The notes beneath the pieces were generated by a model. It searched no databases. It saw only the letters and a program-made list of their open reading frames with translations, and was not told the origin of the DNA. Shown piece after piece: positions 35,606 to 47,356 of a stretch of DNA of 64,000 nt (within the stretch, counting starts at the first letter, position 1; each line of letters opens with the position of its first letter). This DNA is from Aulostomus chinensis. Its lineage: Eukaryota; Chordata; Actinopteri; Syngnathiformes; Aulostomidae. The stretch covers positions 9,397,099 to 9,461,098 of the forward strand of contig JBBMOA010000004.1 of the NCBI GenBank assembly GCA_037954235.1, written 5' to 3'. The position numbers and the translations under genes were made by a program.

Positions 35606-36024
35606 TACCAACGGCGTTCTCAGTACCAACAACGTTCTCAGTACCAACGGCGTTCTCAGTACCAACGGCGTTCTCAGTACCAACAACGTTCTCAGTACCA
35701 ACAACGTTCTCAGTACCAACAACGTTCTCAGTACCAACGGCGTTCTCAGTACCAACGGCGTACTCACAGTACCAAAGGCGTTCTCAGTACCAACGGCGTA
35801 CTCACAGTACCAACGGCGTACTCACAGTACCAACGGCGTACTCACAGTACCAAAGGCGTTCTCAGTACCAACGGCGTACTCACAGTACCAACGGCGTTCT
35901 CAGTACCAACGGCGTACTCACAGTACCAAAGGCGTTCTCAGTACCAACGGCGTACTCACAGTACCAACGGCGTACTCACAGTACCAACGGCGTACTCACA
36001 GTACCAACGGCGTACTCACAGTAC
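35606..36024. repeat. 18/20-bp minisatellite
   Basis: Units CAACGGCGTTCTCAGTAC or CAACAACGTTCTCAGTAC (18 bp) dominate the first part. Units CAACGGCGTACTCACAGTAC (20 bp) dominate the second, with AAAGGCG variants between. The long open frame across it is a repeat artefact. Confidence 0.95.
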
Positions 36025-36477
36025 GGCTGAGTGGTTGAGAACTCCTGCGTTGTCTGCCAGGTTGCTTCTGTGCCTCTCGCTGTTGTCCTGCAGGAAAGGA
36101 AGTCACAATAATTCTGAGGTCATCCTCTGTCATGGCAGCGGCCGGCGCTCTCGTCCTCTTGCGAACCTCCCGTCTTCATGTCCCAGTGATTCCATCTGAT
36201 TTTTGTCGTCTTGTAAGACACTGAGTTGTTGGGTTGGTTCAGCTGATGGCGCGCTGAGGATCTGGCGCTGGTCAAGACCCAAAGTCAGCTGGGATCTAAA
36301 TTTGGCGATGCTGTTAAACTGAGTGTGGCCGCCGCTCGGGGGCGTGAGGCGACGCTGGAGACACAGAAGTGAAGGCGCCAGCTTTCATCCAGATAAACAC
36401 AACCTGAGGCGTTTCCAAGTTTGACACTCCAGAAATGAACTCTGCTTAATCAGGTCAGTATACTGATCAGGACTGGG

Positions 36478-36633
36478 TCCAGGGCCGAGGGGCCCAGGAC
36501 CAGGGCCGAGGGGCCAGGGATCAGGGCCAGGAGCCAGGGACCAGGGCCGAGGGGCCAGGGACCAGGGCCGAGGGGCCAGGGACCAGGGCCGAGGGGCCAG
36601 GGACCAAGGACCAGGGCCGAGGTGCCAGGGACC
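36478..36633. repeat. About 23-bp G/C-rich minisatellite
   Basis: Repeats of GACCAGGGCCGAGGGGCCAG plus GGA, six to seven imperfect units. Confidence 0.85.
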
Positions 36634-36799
36634 AGTGAGCCGCCCCTGAAGGAGGCTTTAGGAGGAAATAACCAACATGACGCAGTGACTCAAAGGAACT
36701 GTGGTTTATTAAAGAAAAGGAGACTCTCCAGTCAACCTGAAGGCCTCATAACAGCTTCAGAATCTCTACAAAACCAGGAGAGCTGGAGTTGGTCAGGAA

Positions 36800-37735
36800 G
36801 CAGGGCAAGAACCAGACTGGTGCATGGTGGAGGTTCAGTTCTACATAAGATCCACCAGTAAACACCGGACCGGTGGATGGTGGAGGTTCAGTTCTACATC
36901 AGATCCACCAGTAAACACCGGACCGGTGGATGGTGGAGGTTCAGGTCTACATCAGATCCACCAGTAAACACCGGACCGGTGGATGGTGGAGGTTCAGTTC
37001 TACATCAGATCCACCAGTAAACACCAGACCGGTGGATGGTGGAGGTTCAGGTCTACATCAGATCCACCAGTAAACACCGGACCGGTGGATGGTGGAGGTT
37101 CAGTTCTACATCAGATCCACCAGTAAACACCAGACTGGTGGATGGTGGAGGTTCAGTTCTACATCAGATCCACCAGTAAACACCAGACTGGTGGATGTTG
37201 GAGGTTCAGTTCTACATCAGATCCACCAGTAAACACCAGACCGGTGGATGGTGGAGGTTCAGGTCTACATCAGATCCACCAGTAAACACCGGACCGGTGG
37301 ATGGTGGAGGTTCAGGTCTACATCAGATCCACCAGTAAACAACAGACCGATGGATGGTGGAGGTTCAGTTCTACATCAGATCCACCAGTAAACACCGGAC
37401 CGGTGGATGGTGGAGGTTCAGTTCTACATCAGATCCACCAGTAAACACCAGACTGGTGGATGGTGGAGGTTCAGTTCTACATCAGATCCACCAGTAAACA
37501 CCAGACTGGTGGATGGTGGAGGTTCAGTTCTACATCAGATCCACCAGTAAACACCAGACCGGTGGATGGTGGAGGTTCAGGTCTACATCAGATCCACCAG
37601 TAAACACCGGACCGGTGGATGGTGGAGGTTCAGGTCTACATCAGATCCACCAGTAAACACCGGACCGGTGGATGGTGGAGGTTCAGTTCTACATCAGATC
37701 CACCAGTAAACACCGGACCGGTGGATGGTGGAGTC
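36800..37735 (+). repeat. 53-bp minisatellite, array 2 (about 17-18 units)
   Basis: Same unit and orientation as the array at 9135-10190, with CACCGGACCGG as a frequent variant. The right flank GTGGAGTCTTAAAGAACTGG matches the flank of array 1, so homology extends past the repeat. Confidence 0.95.
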
Positions 37736-38079
37736 TTAAAGAACTGGGTTTCCAACTGGAGACTGTTGGCTAGCAGCACTCACCTTCACCAACTCTCCAG
37801 GTCGTCTCACTGTAATCCAGGTCTCCCTGATCCAGTTGATCCGTGATCCACTAACGGTGAATTCAGAGTGTGGTCCATTTAGCATCCGTTAGCTCAGAGC
37901 TGAATATACCAGGCTGGGAAATTTAAAAAGAAGTTCTACGTCTTTTCAAAAGTCACATCATGTAAAAGTACAATCAGTAGAAACTTGTTTGAGCAGATTT
38001 TCATCCTCAAAGTTTGTCGTGGGACAAAACTTAGAACGAACGACAAACTCCACCAAAACCTCCCGAAAGCCGAAGAGAC

Positions 38080-38273
38080 CGGAGCGGCGCGTCAGGTGGG
38101 AGCCACGTGACGGGCCGCGGGCTCTGGCTGCAGATCAGATCTGTGTGTTCCACTTCTGCGTTCACCTTAACTCACGTTGACTCCGCCAGCGGTTCATTCC
38201 AGCCCCACGCTGCTGCACGTCACACACACGGTGAGAGACCTCCGCTCCGCTCAGCCGCCGCCCGCCGCTCAAC
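38080..38273 (+). promoter_or_regulatory. GC-rich putative promoter and 5'UTR of tetraspanin C
   Basis: GC- and CpG-rich stretch just before the start codon, unlike the AT-rich flanks. It contains a CACGTG E-box at 38104-38109 (context AGCCACGTGACGGG). No TATA box is evident. The transcription start is not determined. Confidence 0.5.
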
Positions 38274-39633
38274 ATGGGGAAAATTAACGGATGCCTCAAA
38301 TGCCTCTTTATCTTCTTCAACGTGCTGTTTGCAGTGAGTACACGAACTTTGTGCACGTTCGTTTCTTTAAAAACTCTTTCAATTTTTTCCATTGATTTTT
38401 TACTTTATTGCGAAAGGTTAGAAATGCTTTTTTTGGTTTAAAAGATAGAAAAAAAGAAAAAGAATTGTTTCAAGTATTAATCCAATAAAAGTAATGACAT
38501 GATGTAATTTTCTGAAAACTGAAAATTGATTGGAGTTTCAAAAAGAACCTGTTGTACACGTCAATGAAGTAAAAGTGAACGATTTTCAAATATTTTTCTG
38601 TTTCAAAAACCAAAGTGAACAACTTTGGTTTTCTTCGGTGAATCAAAGCACGAACCTGATTTCTCATTTGTCAATTAGTGCTTTAATGAATGATCAAGTC
38701 CAGATGTGGTCTCGGCTCCAGCGGTGAGTCAACATTTCCAGTAACGGACAGAAAAAAAACAAAAAACAAAAAAAATCTCTTCAGCGTAGATCAGCCCCCC
38801 CCCCCCCCCCCCAAGTTGGTCGCGGTTGTTTTTTCCACTCCTGATGAACTCAAGGAGGGGGGCGGGGCGAGTGCAGCATGTAGGATCTGCATTACATGAA
38901 CTTTAACATTAGCTTCATTAACTTCAACATAGCCCAACTGGTAAAAGCGCGAGTGTTCCAGCGTGGGGGGGGGGGGGGGGGGGTCGTGATGAGGTGGGCC
39001 TGTTTTCTTATCAGAAACTCTTGGCTCTGCTTCGAGGCGATCGGGGGCTCCGCGGACACACCCACGTCCTCCATGTTGTCCCGCGGCCCTGCTGCTGCTG
39101 GGCTCTGTGGGCCAGCGGGTCCGGCTTTGATCAAATGTGATGAAATGAAAGTGAAGGAGAAGAACTGCGTGTTCACGCCCGCCGTCGAGCCCAAGTTGAG
39201 ACGCTCGTGTGTCTGGATTTTCTGGTTTTTGAGCAGAAAACAGGCGTCAGAAGTCGGTGTCAGGATCTCTGTCTCCCTCTAGTGGCCGGCAGGTAGAATG
39301 CAGGCCCCTCTGCTGCCAGTGGCGGGCGAGGGAAGGAGGAAACGCTGCGGCGCGTGTCCAACCTCCGCTTCTTCAGTTTCTGGAGGTTTTGGGTCCTGCC
39401 AGGCCGGACCGAGCCCTCCATGAAAACTGGAGCAAACAAATGTCGTTCAGTAACCTCGTTTGTCCATGAATGAGGAATCTGAAGGATCGGGATTTTTTTC
39501 TTTTTTAGCCTCAAAGTTGGAAAACAGAAAAAAAAGTTATTAAATTTGGCTAAGTTTTATTTTTATTACCTTATTTTTATCCTATCTTGTAGTTCTATCC
39601 ATCCATCTATCTATCTATCTATCCATCTATCTA

Positions 39634-39674
<41 letters not shown>

Positions 39675-42600
39675 TATCTATCTGTCTATCTAGGAATTAT
39701 TCTTGTGACTCATCACAGCCTCTGTACAGTGGGCTTTTATTTTGTAGGAGCACTAATCAACGATGATTCATTTTTAGATTGTTGGATGTCTGCTGATCTT
39801 CGGAGCGGTGAAGTCCAGCGCCTACAGCAGCCAGGTAAACAACAACAACAGAAACAACAACAATGACAACAACAACAGCAACAATAACAACAACATGTTC
39901 ACAGTGTTGACTCGTACTATGTGTGTTTTTTAATCGTTTCACAAGTAAATACTATGAAATAACTAAATACTTTCACTTTGGGTTTCAGCTGTGTGTGTGT
40001 GTGTGTGTGTGTGTGTGTCTGGGTGTTTGTGTGTGTTTCTGTGTGTGTGTCTGGGTGTTTGTGTGTGTGCGTGTGTGTGCATGTGTGTGCATGTGTGTGT
40101 GTGTGTGTGTGTTCTTGTACTTGGTACATATTGAGGAGTAGAATACATATTTAACCCACAAAGTGAGGACATTTTAGCCGTTTGAAGGTCAAGACTTGGT
40201 TTTAGGGTCAAGGTTAGAATCAGGTTCTGGTTAGGTTCAGGGTCAAGGTCAGGGGTCAGGGAGTCAGTTGAGACGGTTAGGGGGAGGGGCTAGGGAATGT
40301 ATTACGTCAGTGAAAGTCCTCACAAAGACATCAGCACAAGGATGTGTGTGTGTGTGTGTCCAAGGAAGTGCACGCAGGGAAGACAAAGTTCTGCAAAAGA
40401 GAATGAACGTCACCTCTCAGTCTACATGGGCAATAATTTAACTTCCATTTATTAGAATAGTTTAAGTTCTACTTTCAACTTTTCCCGTCACTGTTCAACT
40501 GTTTCAGAAAAAGAAATCTGACATTGCTGAAGACCTTCATAACTTCAAAATGAGTCAACTATGATTTTTTTTCATAGTTTTCCCATAAATCTCGACAACG
40601 TTGCTGATTGTAAAAGCTTCTGAGCTCTGATTTTTGTCTCTGGTGTTTTCCGTTTTTAAAAGCAGCAAATTAGCAAAAAAAATTACAAAGGAAAAAAAGG
40701 ATGAATAAAGGAAAAACAAAAAAAATGTAACGTCAAAAAACTTCATTCTGATATTTTCTTTACATTTTCATGATCCTCCTCGTTGTTCATCATAGTTATT
40801 ATGTATATTAATTCTTGTCATTATGACTGTTATAAATTATTGGCTTGGCTTCACTCACTATCGCTGCCTGTTTTTGTTTGTTTGTTTGTTCTTTTTTACA
40901 AAAGTTTATGAGCAGAATGAAAAAAACAAGATTATATTTAAACTGAATTATTCATTAACGTTGTCAGATCAGAGCTCCTGTATTAAAACGTGTTCTACCT
41001 GGGTTCCCAGGAACAGTGCTGATTAAAGGCTGTTTAGCCTAGCATCAGGGCTGCGGAGCATCGTGGTGCCTTTGCTTCTGCTGCTAGCAAGGAACATGCA
41101 GCTGTCAGACGGCCAAGCCAGAGCCGCGCTGACAGGAAGCGTGCTGGCAGAGCGCAGCGGCGGTTACTGTAATGAGCCTCTGCCAGTTACACAATGAAAT
41201 CAGAGTCAGATGTGAACAATTTAGCAGGATCCAGTTGCAGTTGGAGGGGAACAGAAATCAAGCGTTCTTTCCATGTGAGTGGCTGCAGAGCGGAGCTGCA
41301 GTCTGGTTACACACGGAACCGTTCTGCCTCCCCGTCACATCAGAATTTACTCATAAACAAATAAAAGCCACTGAACGTTTCGGGAGGCGTGGACGAGTCG
41401 CCGTGCCAACCAGGATTTGTTTTCCTGTCTTTGTGAAAACCTTCGTCTGGTCTGAATTAGCAGTGTGCGACCAACGTTCTCACACCAGGGTTCTCACTGC
41501 AGAACTGTTCTGGAATGAGGGAACGCTGCACCACATGAATTCTTTCTGAGATGTTTTGTGGTGCGTGTATTTTGTTCTCTCGACTGAATTATTTCTGGCC
41601 CCCAGACAGAACGTTTCCCTGTAACTGAATTATTTCGAGGCCTTGATATAAAAGATGTCGTTTGCATGACCACAGCATTTGTCTCCCTCAGGCATCTCCA
41701 GGACTCCGTAGGCAGAGAACCTTGTTAGAATGCTGTCCAGCTTAATTTATCTCAGGTTCTGTCAAAGTTAAAGTTCAGGTTAGAATAAACGGATCAGAAC
41801 CCAATGATTGGTGGTCGTTTACCTTTGCAACCCCCTGAAACATTTTTCTGACCTGCGTCTCTATGGAAACAGCACAGGCGGAGCTAGACCACAGCTATGA
41901 TGTCATGAATATACACAGTCACATGTTTATCACTTCAGTAAAGATATACATTGAAGTTCAAGCAATGCTGACATCAAACGGCTACAAACTCTCTGATCGA
42001 AGGCTTGGTGGATTCCATTACAGTACTGATACTGTAACTGATAACGTTATTATTACTGTTACTATTACTGATACTGTTACTGATACGTTACTATTACTGT
42101 TACTATTACTGATACTGTTACTGATACGTTACTATTACTGTTACTATTACTGATACTGTTACTGTAACTGATACCGTTATTGTTACTGTTACTGATACTG
42201 TAACTGATACCGTTATTATTACTGTTACTGATACCGTTACTATTACGTTACTATTACTGATACTGTTACTGTAACTGATACCGTTACTATTACTGTTACT
42301 GTTACTGATACTGTAACTGATACTGTTATTATTACTGTTACTGATACTGTAACTGATACGTTACTCTTACTGTTACTATTACTGATACTGTAACTGATAT
42401 GTTACTATTATTTTTACTGATACTGTAACTGATACATTATTATTACTGTTACTGATACTGTAACTGATACGTTACTATTACTGTTACTATTACTGATACT
42501 GTAACTGATACTGTTACTATTACTGTAACTGATACCGTTACTATTACTATTACTGTAACTGATACCGTTACTATTACTGTTACTGTAACTGATACTGTTA

Positions 42601-45600
42601 CTGATACTGTAACTGATACGTTACTATTACTGTTACTGATACGTCACTGTTACTATAACTGATACGTTACTATTATTTTTACTGATACTGTAACTGATAC
42701 ATTATTATTACTGTTACTGATACTGTAACTGATACGTTACTATTACTGTTACTATTACTGATACTGTAACTGATACTGTTACTATTACTGTAACTGATAC
42801 TGATACTGTTACTATTACTGTAACTGATACTGATACTGTTACTATTACTGTAACTGATACTGTTACTATTACTGTAACTGATACCGTTACTATTACTATT
42901 ACTGTAACTGATACCGTTACTATTACTGTTACTGTAACTGATACTGTTACTGTTACTGATACTGTAACTGATATGTTACTATTACTGTTACTGATACGTC
43001 ACTGTTACTATAACTGATACGTTACTATTACTGTTACTATTACTGCTACTGATACCGTTACTATTACTGTTACTGATACTGTTACTGATACTTTTACTGT
43101 TACTGATACTATTACTGATACTATTACTGTTACTGATACTGTTCCTGCTACTGATGACCTGGAGAGTTTAGAGGAAAGCGACAGTTTAGCTGTAGTTAGC
43201 TGTCTGTCTCAATTAGCTTCAAGCTACTTAGATGTGGCTGGCTCTTCCTGCACCACTATAAAGTACCCAGTAAAACTGCAGTTCTGTAAAGATGAACAGG
43301 CAGAGGAGATGGGCTGTAGCGCCTCCTCACCGGCTCGTGGCATGTTGACTGAGCTCCTCTGCACAGTTTCAGGTTCTTTCTGCTCGTAGTCATGATTGTT
43401 CTGTTTCCATGGAGGTGAGAGTCTTTATACTGCAGTGAAAAACGAGCCCTCAGTGAGTAGAAATGTGCCAGAAAAGCCCAGAAACTACTTGGGGTTCAGA
43501 GGGTTTAGAAGGAACTGATTTCACGCAGCACAGGATTATGGATTTTGCCTTTCGTGCTCCAAAGTTAAATTTTACTGATGTAGCACTGGAGAAGAGCAGC
43601 ACCCAGGAAAGTTGTCCAGCCATCTATTAAAAGTGGACTGGATATCTTTGAAAACTTTAAATTGCTTCTATTACGATGGCAACAGGATGTATGATCTCTC
43701 CGCTGGTGAAGTCACACATCTTTGTTTCCTCTGGACTTTGCTAACAGTGAGAAATGTCACGTAATGTTCCCAATGAATCAGAGTTTGTGTGTCTGTTGTG
43801 TGGCTGCAGATGACAGCAGTCGGGGGTCCCGGGGTCGGCTGGGGTTGGGTTTTTGCCATCGGGGTCCTCAGCATCTCCTGCCTGGGAATCTATGCTGGAT
43901 GCTCCGAGAAAGAGATCGTCCTGAAAGTGGTACGTACACGTCTGCTAACATGTGACGTTCTTAGGTCACGTTAGCAGCCCATTAACGCACGTTGTCAACC
44001 TGCACAGCACCAGAGTTGTCGTCCTTGTCGATGTCTAATTTGTCACCATGATGCGAGCCTGTCACGGTGACCTTTGACCTCCAAAATAGTTTCCCTCCAT
44101 CCAGGGTCCCAGCGGACATTTGTAGAGAAATTCCCTCCAGGCGCTCCAGAGAAATCTTGTTTAAAAAAAAAAAAAAGGGACGTAAAATCGACAACACGAA
44201 AAAATTAACATCTCGGCTCTCACCAGCGCTGAAGACATAAATAAGTACATGAATGATAAAATATGAGATTAAAAATATTCCAATAGCCTACTCCCACATA
44301 CTTATCTTATAATGCTAATGCTATACAACCATAACAACGACCTGTAGCGTTTAGCCATTTAATGGAGTACGACACAGCAGCTGTTACTGCAAAGAATATC
44401 ATCGTAATGTGGCTAACGCTAAGAAACGCTAATAAAGCTAGCATGGCTCATATCATTTTTGTTCCATTGGCCTATTTTTATTGGCAGACTAGAACTGCAT
44501 CCTTGCTAGTTACAGACACGCTTTTCACCGTACGCTCAGGCGCCCTCTGGTGGCTGTGGAGAGGGATGACAGATGTCCAGTGGCAAGTTAAGACGGTTCC
44601 CTCACCTTTACCAAGTAGTTTTTGTTGGAGTAAAAACAGCATTGTTTACATTGACAGCAACATTCTGACAAGTCATCAATGGAACGTTGCTCTGTGGCAT
44701 GTAAACAGGAATGTAAATGGAATACTCTTGTACTGGTTTATCAGTCATAGTACTGGATGATGGGAGGGGGGCGTTTCACGGTTGTGGACCAACACCTGAA
44801 TGGGCAGGCAAACGGGTGAGTAAAAACAATGACCTGGCCTGTTGTTTCTCGCCCAGTTTGCCGGTTTCATGGGAGTCGGGATGATCATCATGTTGATCTT
44901 TGGCATCATTATTGTTGTCACCAGGAACAAGGTAATTTCACTTTTTAAATCTATTTATCTTGATGCTGATAATCTGTATATCTTTATTAAAGTGATGTTA
45001 TTACTCTCGCAAAGTTTCCAAAACGTTCTAATTTTTCTTCTGTCTGTCTTGAGTTTCTATACGTATCAGTAACGTTCCTGATATATGAACGGCTCATGTC
45101 CTACACACAAAAACAGGGACATCAATTTGCTTAGAAGTTGGTTAACTAGAACTTATGTGTATGCATACGATTCTGTAAATAGAGTGGGCGGGGCTTAAAC
45201 CAGATGTGGATGGAGCTCAACTAATATATTAAGTGTGACTGGCCTCCTCTAGGTTTCCTTGCTTCATTCCATGTTGTTTTTCTCTCTGTCCATCTTGACG
45301 CTGCTGTCTTGGTCCTCGTAGGTCAAAGAGAACTTCACCAGCTCCTCCTCTGAACTGGCCAAGCCTTTACTGGCAGACGATGGGTTCCGAGCCCTGGTGG
45401 AGGGGATGCAGCAGGGGGTAAGGATCTCTTGAGTGCACTCCGTCTCTGCATCACAGGCCCAGAGCTTAGGTGTGACAAGCCTGACAGAAATTAGCCTGCT
45501 GGCTATACTGAGGCAGCTAAGCTAATAAAAACAGCCACCTGATTGACAGACATACGCGAGCACTGACCAGCAGAACAGACACATCAGATGTAAAGAGACA

Positions 45601-47234
45601 ATAACAAAGGGGACATGAGGGACTTTTTGCTCCTCTCCAAGTCAAAAGTGAACAAAACTGTTCTACGGCAGCTCTGAGGGCACACTCAGGGCTAGGTGGC
45701 AATGACTGTCAGACCAATTATTATTACCCCCTTCCATCACTTCTTTGTTACACCAGAATGCAGACAGAGCCAGCCATGTATATTTAGGGTTAGCTAACAA
45801 CAGCTAAACTCTCCAACAACGTCTCAAGGTCATCGTCCGGTATAATCCAGCTGTCTTTACCCAGCTGTATGCTCGTTAATCCACAATCATCTTGATTGAA
45901 GATGTCAGACAAACTAACCTGTTAACTCCTGGTGCTAGGATGAATTAACTTTATTGGGGGAAACCTGGGTTGCTAACCACTGAGTTGCCAGGTTTTGGTC
46001 AAGCCAGCTAACTGAAAGGTATCTGGATGTGTTGGACAACATGCTGCAGTAACGCAGGCTCCTGCTCCTCCTTTCCAGCTGTTTTAACGCTCCATCTTGT
46101 TTCAGGTTCAGTGCTGTGGAATTGCGAATGCTGAAGACTGGGGCACCAACATCCCTGAAAGCTGCGAGTGTTCTGGAAATGGAGGCTTCGGATCATTCGG
46201 AACATTCGGGGATGTCTTAGGATCTGGATGTAAAGCCAGACCTCAGGTTGGTGTCAATGTCCCAAACATTTGTTTAAGAAAAAAGCCAAATTAGATTTCA
46301 GGAAAAAGACTTTCCTTTAGCTTCAACAACCCTTTATTTCCCTCACTTCTGCTCTGCGCCATATCAACAACTACTTTCTAAATGTACTTTTTTATATTTT
46401 GTGTGTGTATGTGTGTCTGGATTCCCAGTATTCAGTATACTTTAATTTCTTATATTTGATATTTATTAACCATTTGACCATATTTTCTTGCAGGGAACCA
46501 CAGGCCCAGATCAAATCTTCAAACAGGTAACAAACCAAACCAGTAACAGAACAACGGTCCAGCTCACTGACCCATGTGAACCATGTCCCTGTCACCTCCC
46601 CGCAGACCTGTGGTGAATTCATCTTTGCGTGGTTCGACCTCATCTTCCAGATCGCGATGGGCATGTTCTTTGGTTTCGCAGTCACTGCGGTAAGTTTGCC
46701 GGCTCTGTTCTCGTTTGTCGTGGTGTTAATGTTCATGATGTGTGGTATTTTCAGCAACCTCAGGGTCAGTTTAACCATATGAAGCTTAAAAAATACTTAT
46801 TAATGTGTTTAGTTCTGTTAAGGGTCGCGGGGGGTGGAGCCTATCTTAGCGGCTTTCGGGCAAGAGGCGGGGTTCACCCTGGACAGGTCGAAATTATACA
46901 CAGTAGAAGTCATATTCTGATCATTTGAACAGATTCCAAATTGCAGCTGTAGCAAAGACGGCTGTTAAATCAGACAGCAAGAATTCTCTCAGTTTTTGGG
47001 ACATCGATATGCAGACGATCAACCGATGTAAATCATAAAAACAGCTTTGGGTCTCCTGCGGGTAAATTCACGGTGGAGGAGGGGATTGATTATAATTTGG
47101 ATAAAGTTCATGCTTGCCTGTCTTCCTGTTTGTCTGTTCAGCTGCTGGGTCTCCTGGTCTCCCTCCTGATGATCCATCAAGTCCGACGTCATGACGGTTC
47201 TGGAGGGGCGTCTATTGCCATGAAGGGTTATTAA
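38274..47234 (+). CDS. Tetraspanin-8-like gene (C), complete, nine exons
   Basis: Exons: 38274-38333 (ATG), 39778-39834, 43810-43929, 44857-44931, 45322-45417, 46106-46246, 46494-46526, 46606-46689 and 47142-47234 (TAA); all phase 0, 252 codons, all GT-AG. It starts MGKINGCLKCLFIFFNVLFA (TM1, continued by IVGCLLIFGAV). TM2 is in exon 3 and TM3 in exon 4 (FAGFMGVGMIIMLIFGIIIV). The large loop spans exons 5-8, with VQCCGIANAEDWG, a C-E-C pair, a further Cys (GCKARPQ) and TCG. TM4 covers exons 8-9, with tail HQVRRHDGSGGASIAMKGY. One sequon, NFT, is in exon 5. Exons 4, 5 and 8 have 25, 32 and 28 codons, as in A and B. Exon 6 has an unusual Gly/Phe/Ser-rich stretch, GNGGFGSFGTFGD. Introns 2 and 3 are large and full of satellites. 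Start chosen at the first ATG of the exon (context CTCAACATGG). Orthology within the fish tetraspanins is unresolved. Confidence 0.93.
39598..39690. repeat. (ATCT)n/(GTCT)n tetranucleotide repeat
   Basis: Intron 1 of tetraspanin C. It shifts from ATCT to GTCT units part way through. Confidence 0.95.
39990..40115. repeat. Interrupted (GT)n with CTGG/TTTG variants
   Basis: Compound GT-rich tract in intron 2 of tetraspanin C, flanked on the left (39838-39895) by a (CAA)-rich stretch. Confidence 0.95.
40110..40365. mobile_element. Common fish repeat bounded by (GT)n
   Basis: Contains AAGTGAGGACATTTTAG, TTAGGGTCAAGGTTAG, GGTTAGGTTCAGGG and, near the far end, GGGAATGTATTACGTCAGTG and AGTCCTCACAAAGACATC. 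This arrangement (GTGAGGAC ... GGTTAGG ... AGTCCTCAC between GT tracts) is familiar from many teleost genomes. The two GTGAGGAC/AGTCCTCAC ends are inverted. Class not assigned. Confidence 0.6.
42020..43150. repeat. ACTGTT/ACTGAT-based satellite, about 1.1 kb
   Basis: Built from six-base words TACTGT, TACTAT, TACTGA and AACTGA, giving higher phrases such as ACTGTAACTGATACGTTACT that recur many times. It lies in intron 2 of tetraspanin C, about 660 bp before exon 3. Confidence 0.95.
45720..45900 (-). repeat. Dispersed repeat copy in intron 5 of tetraspanin C
   Basis: CCATCACTTCTTTG, CCAGAATGCAGACAGAGCC and AACAGCTAAACTCTCCAA match, in reverse, segments near 8520-8600 and 49060-49135, and directly near 32680-32720. 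It appears to be a short non-autonomous family. Confidence 0.6.
46826..46890 (+). mobile_element. Fragment of the 30-kb repeat family
   Basis: GGGTGGAGCCTATCTTAGCG and CACCCTGGACAGGTCG match the start of the element at 30041 (GGTGGAGCCTATCCCAGC ... CTGGACAGGTC). In intron 8 of tetraspanin C. Confidence 0.75.
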
Positions 47235-47238
47235 TAAA
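47233..47238 (+). terminator. AATAAA overlapping the stop codon of tetraspanin C
   Basis: The stop TAA (47232-47234) provides the first two bases of an AATAAA hexamer. Its use would leave almost no 3'UTR. Another AATAAA lies at 48815-48820 and is a more ordinary candidate. Confidence 0.4.
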
Positions 47239-47272
47239 AAAACCTCCCACTTTAACCTCTGCACTGCAAACA

Positions 47273-47356
47273 TGACCTCTTTTCTTTACTCTGACACTCC
47301 TGCCTTTTATGAAGCTATGAGGACGGCAGGAGTCAGGTGGCATGTAACAGGAAGGT
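47273..47356 (+). repeat. Duplicated hairpin segment, copy 1
   Basis: ACTCCTGCC (47296-47304) and GGCAGGAGT (47325-47333) form a 9-bp stem with a 20-nt loop. It lies just after the stop of tetraspanin C, within its likely 3'UTR. Copy 2 is at 49475-49560. Confidence 0.85.

Noticed and set aside
35591..36199. 202-codon open frame with Gln/Tyr/Arg/Ser repeats
   Set aside because: The 18-bp minisatellite keeps the frame open; no gene context.
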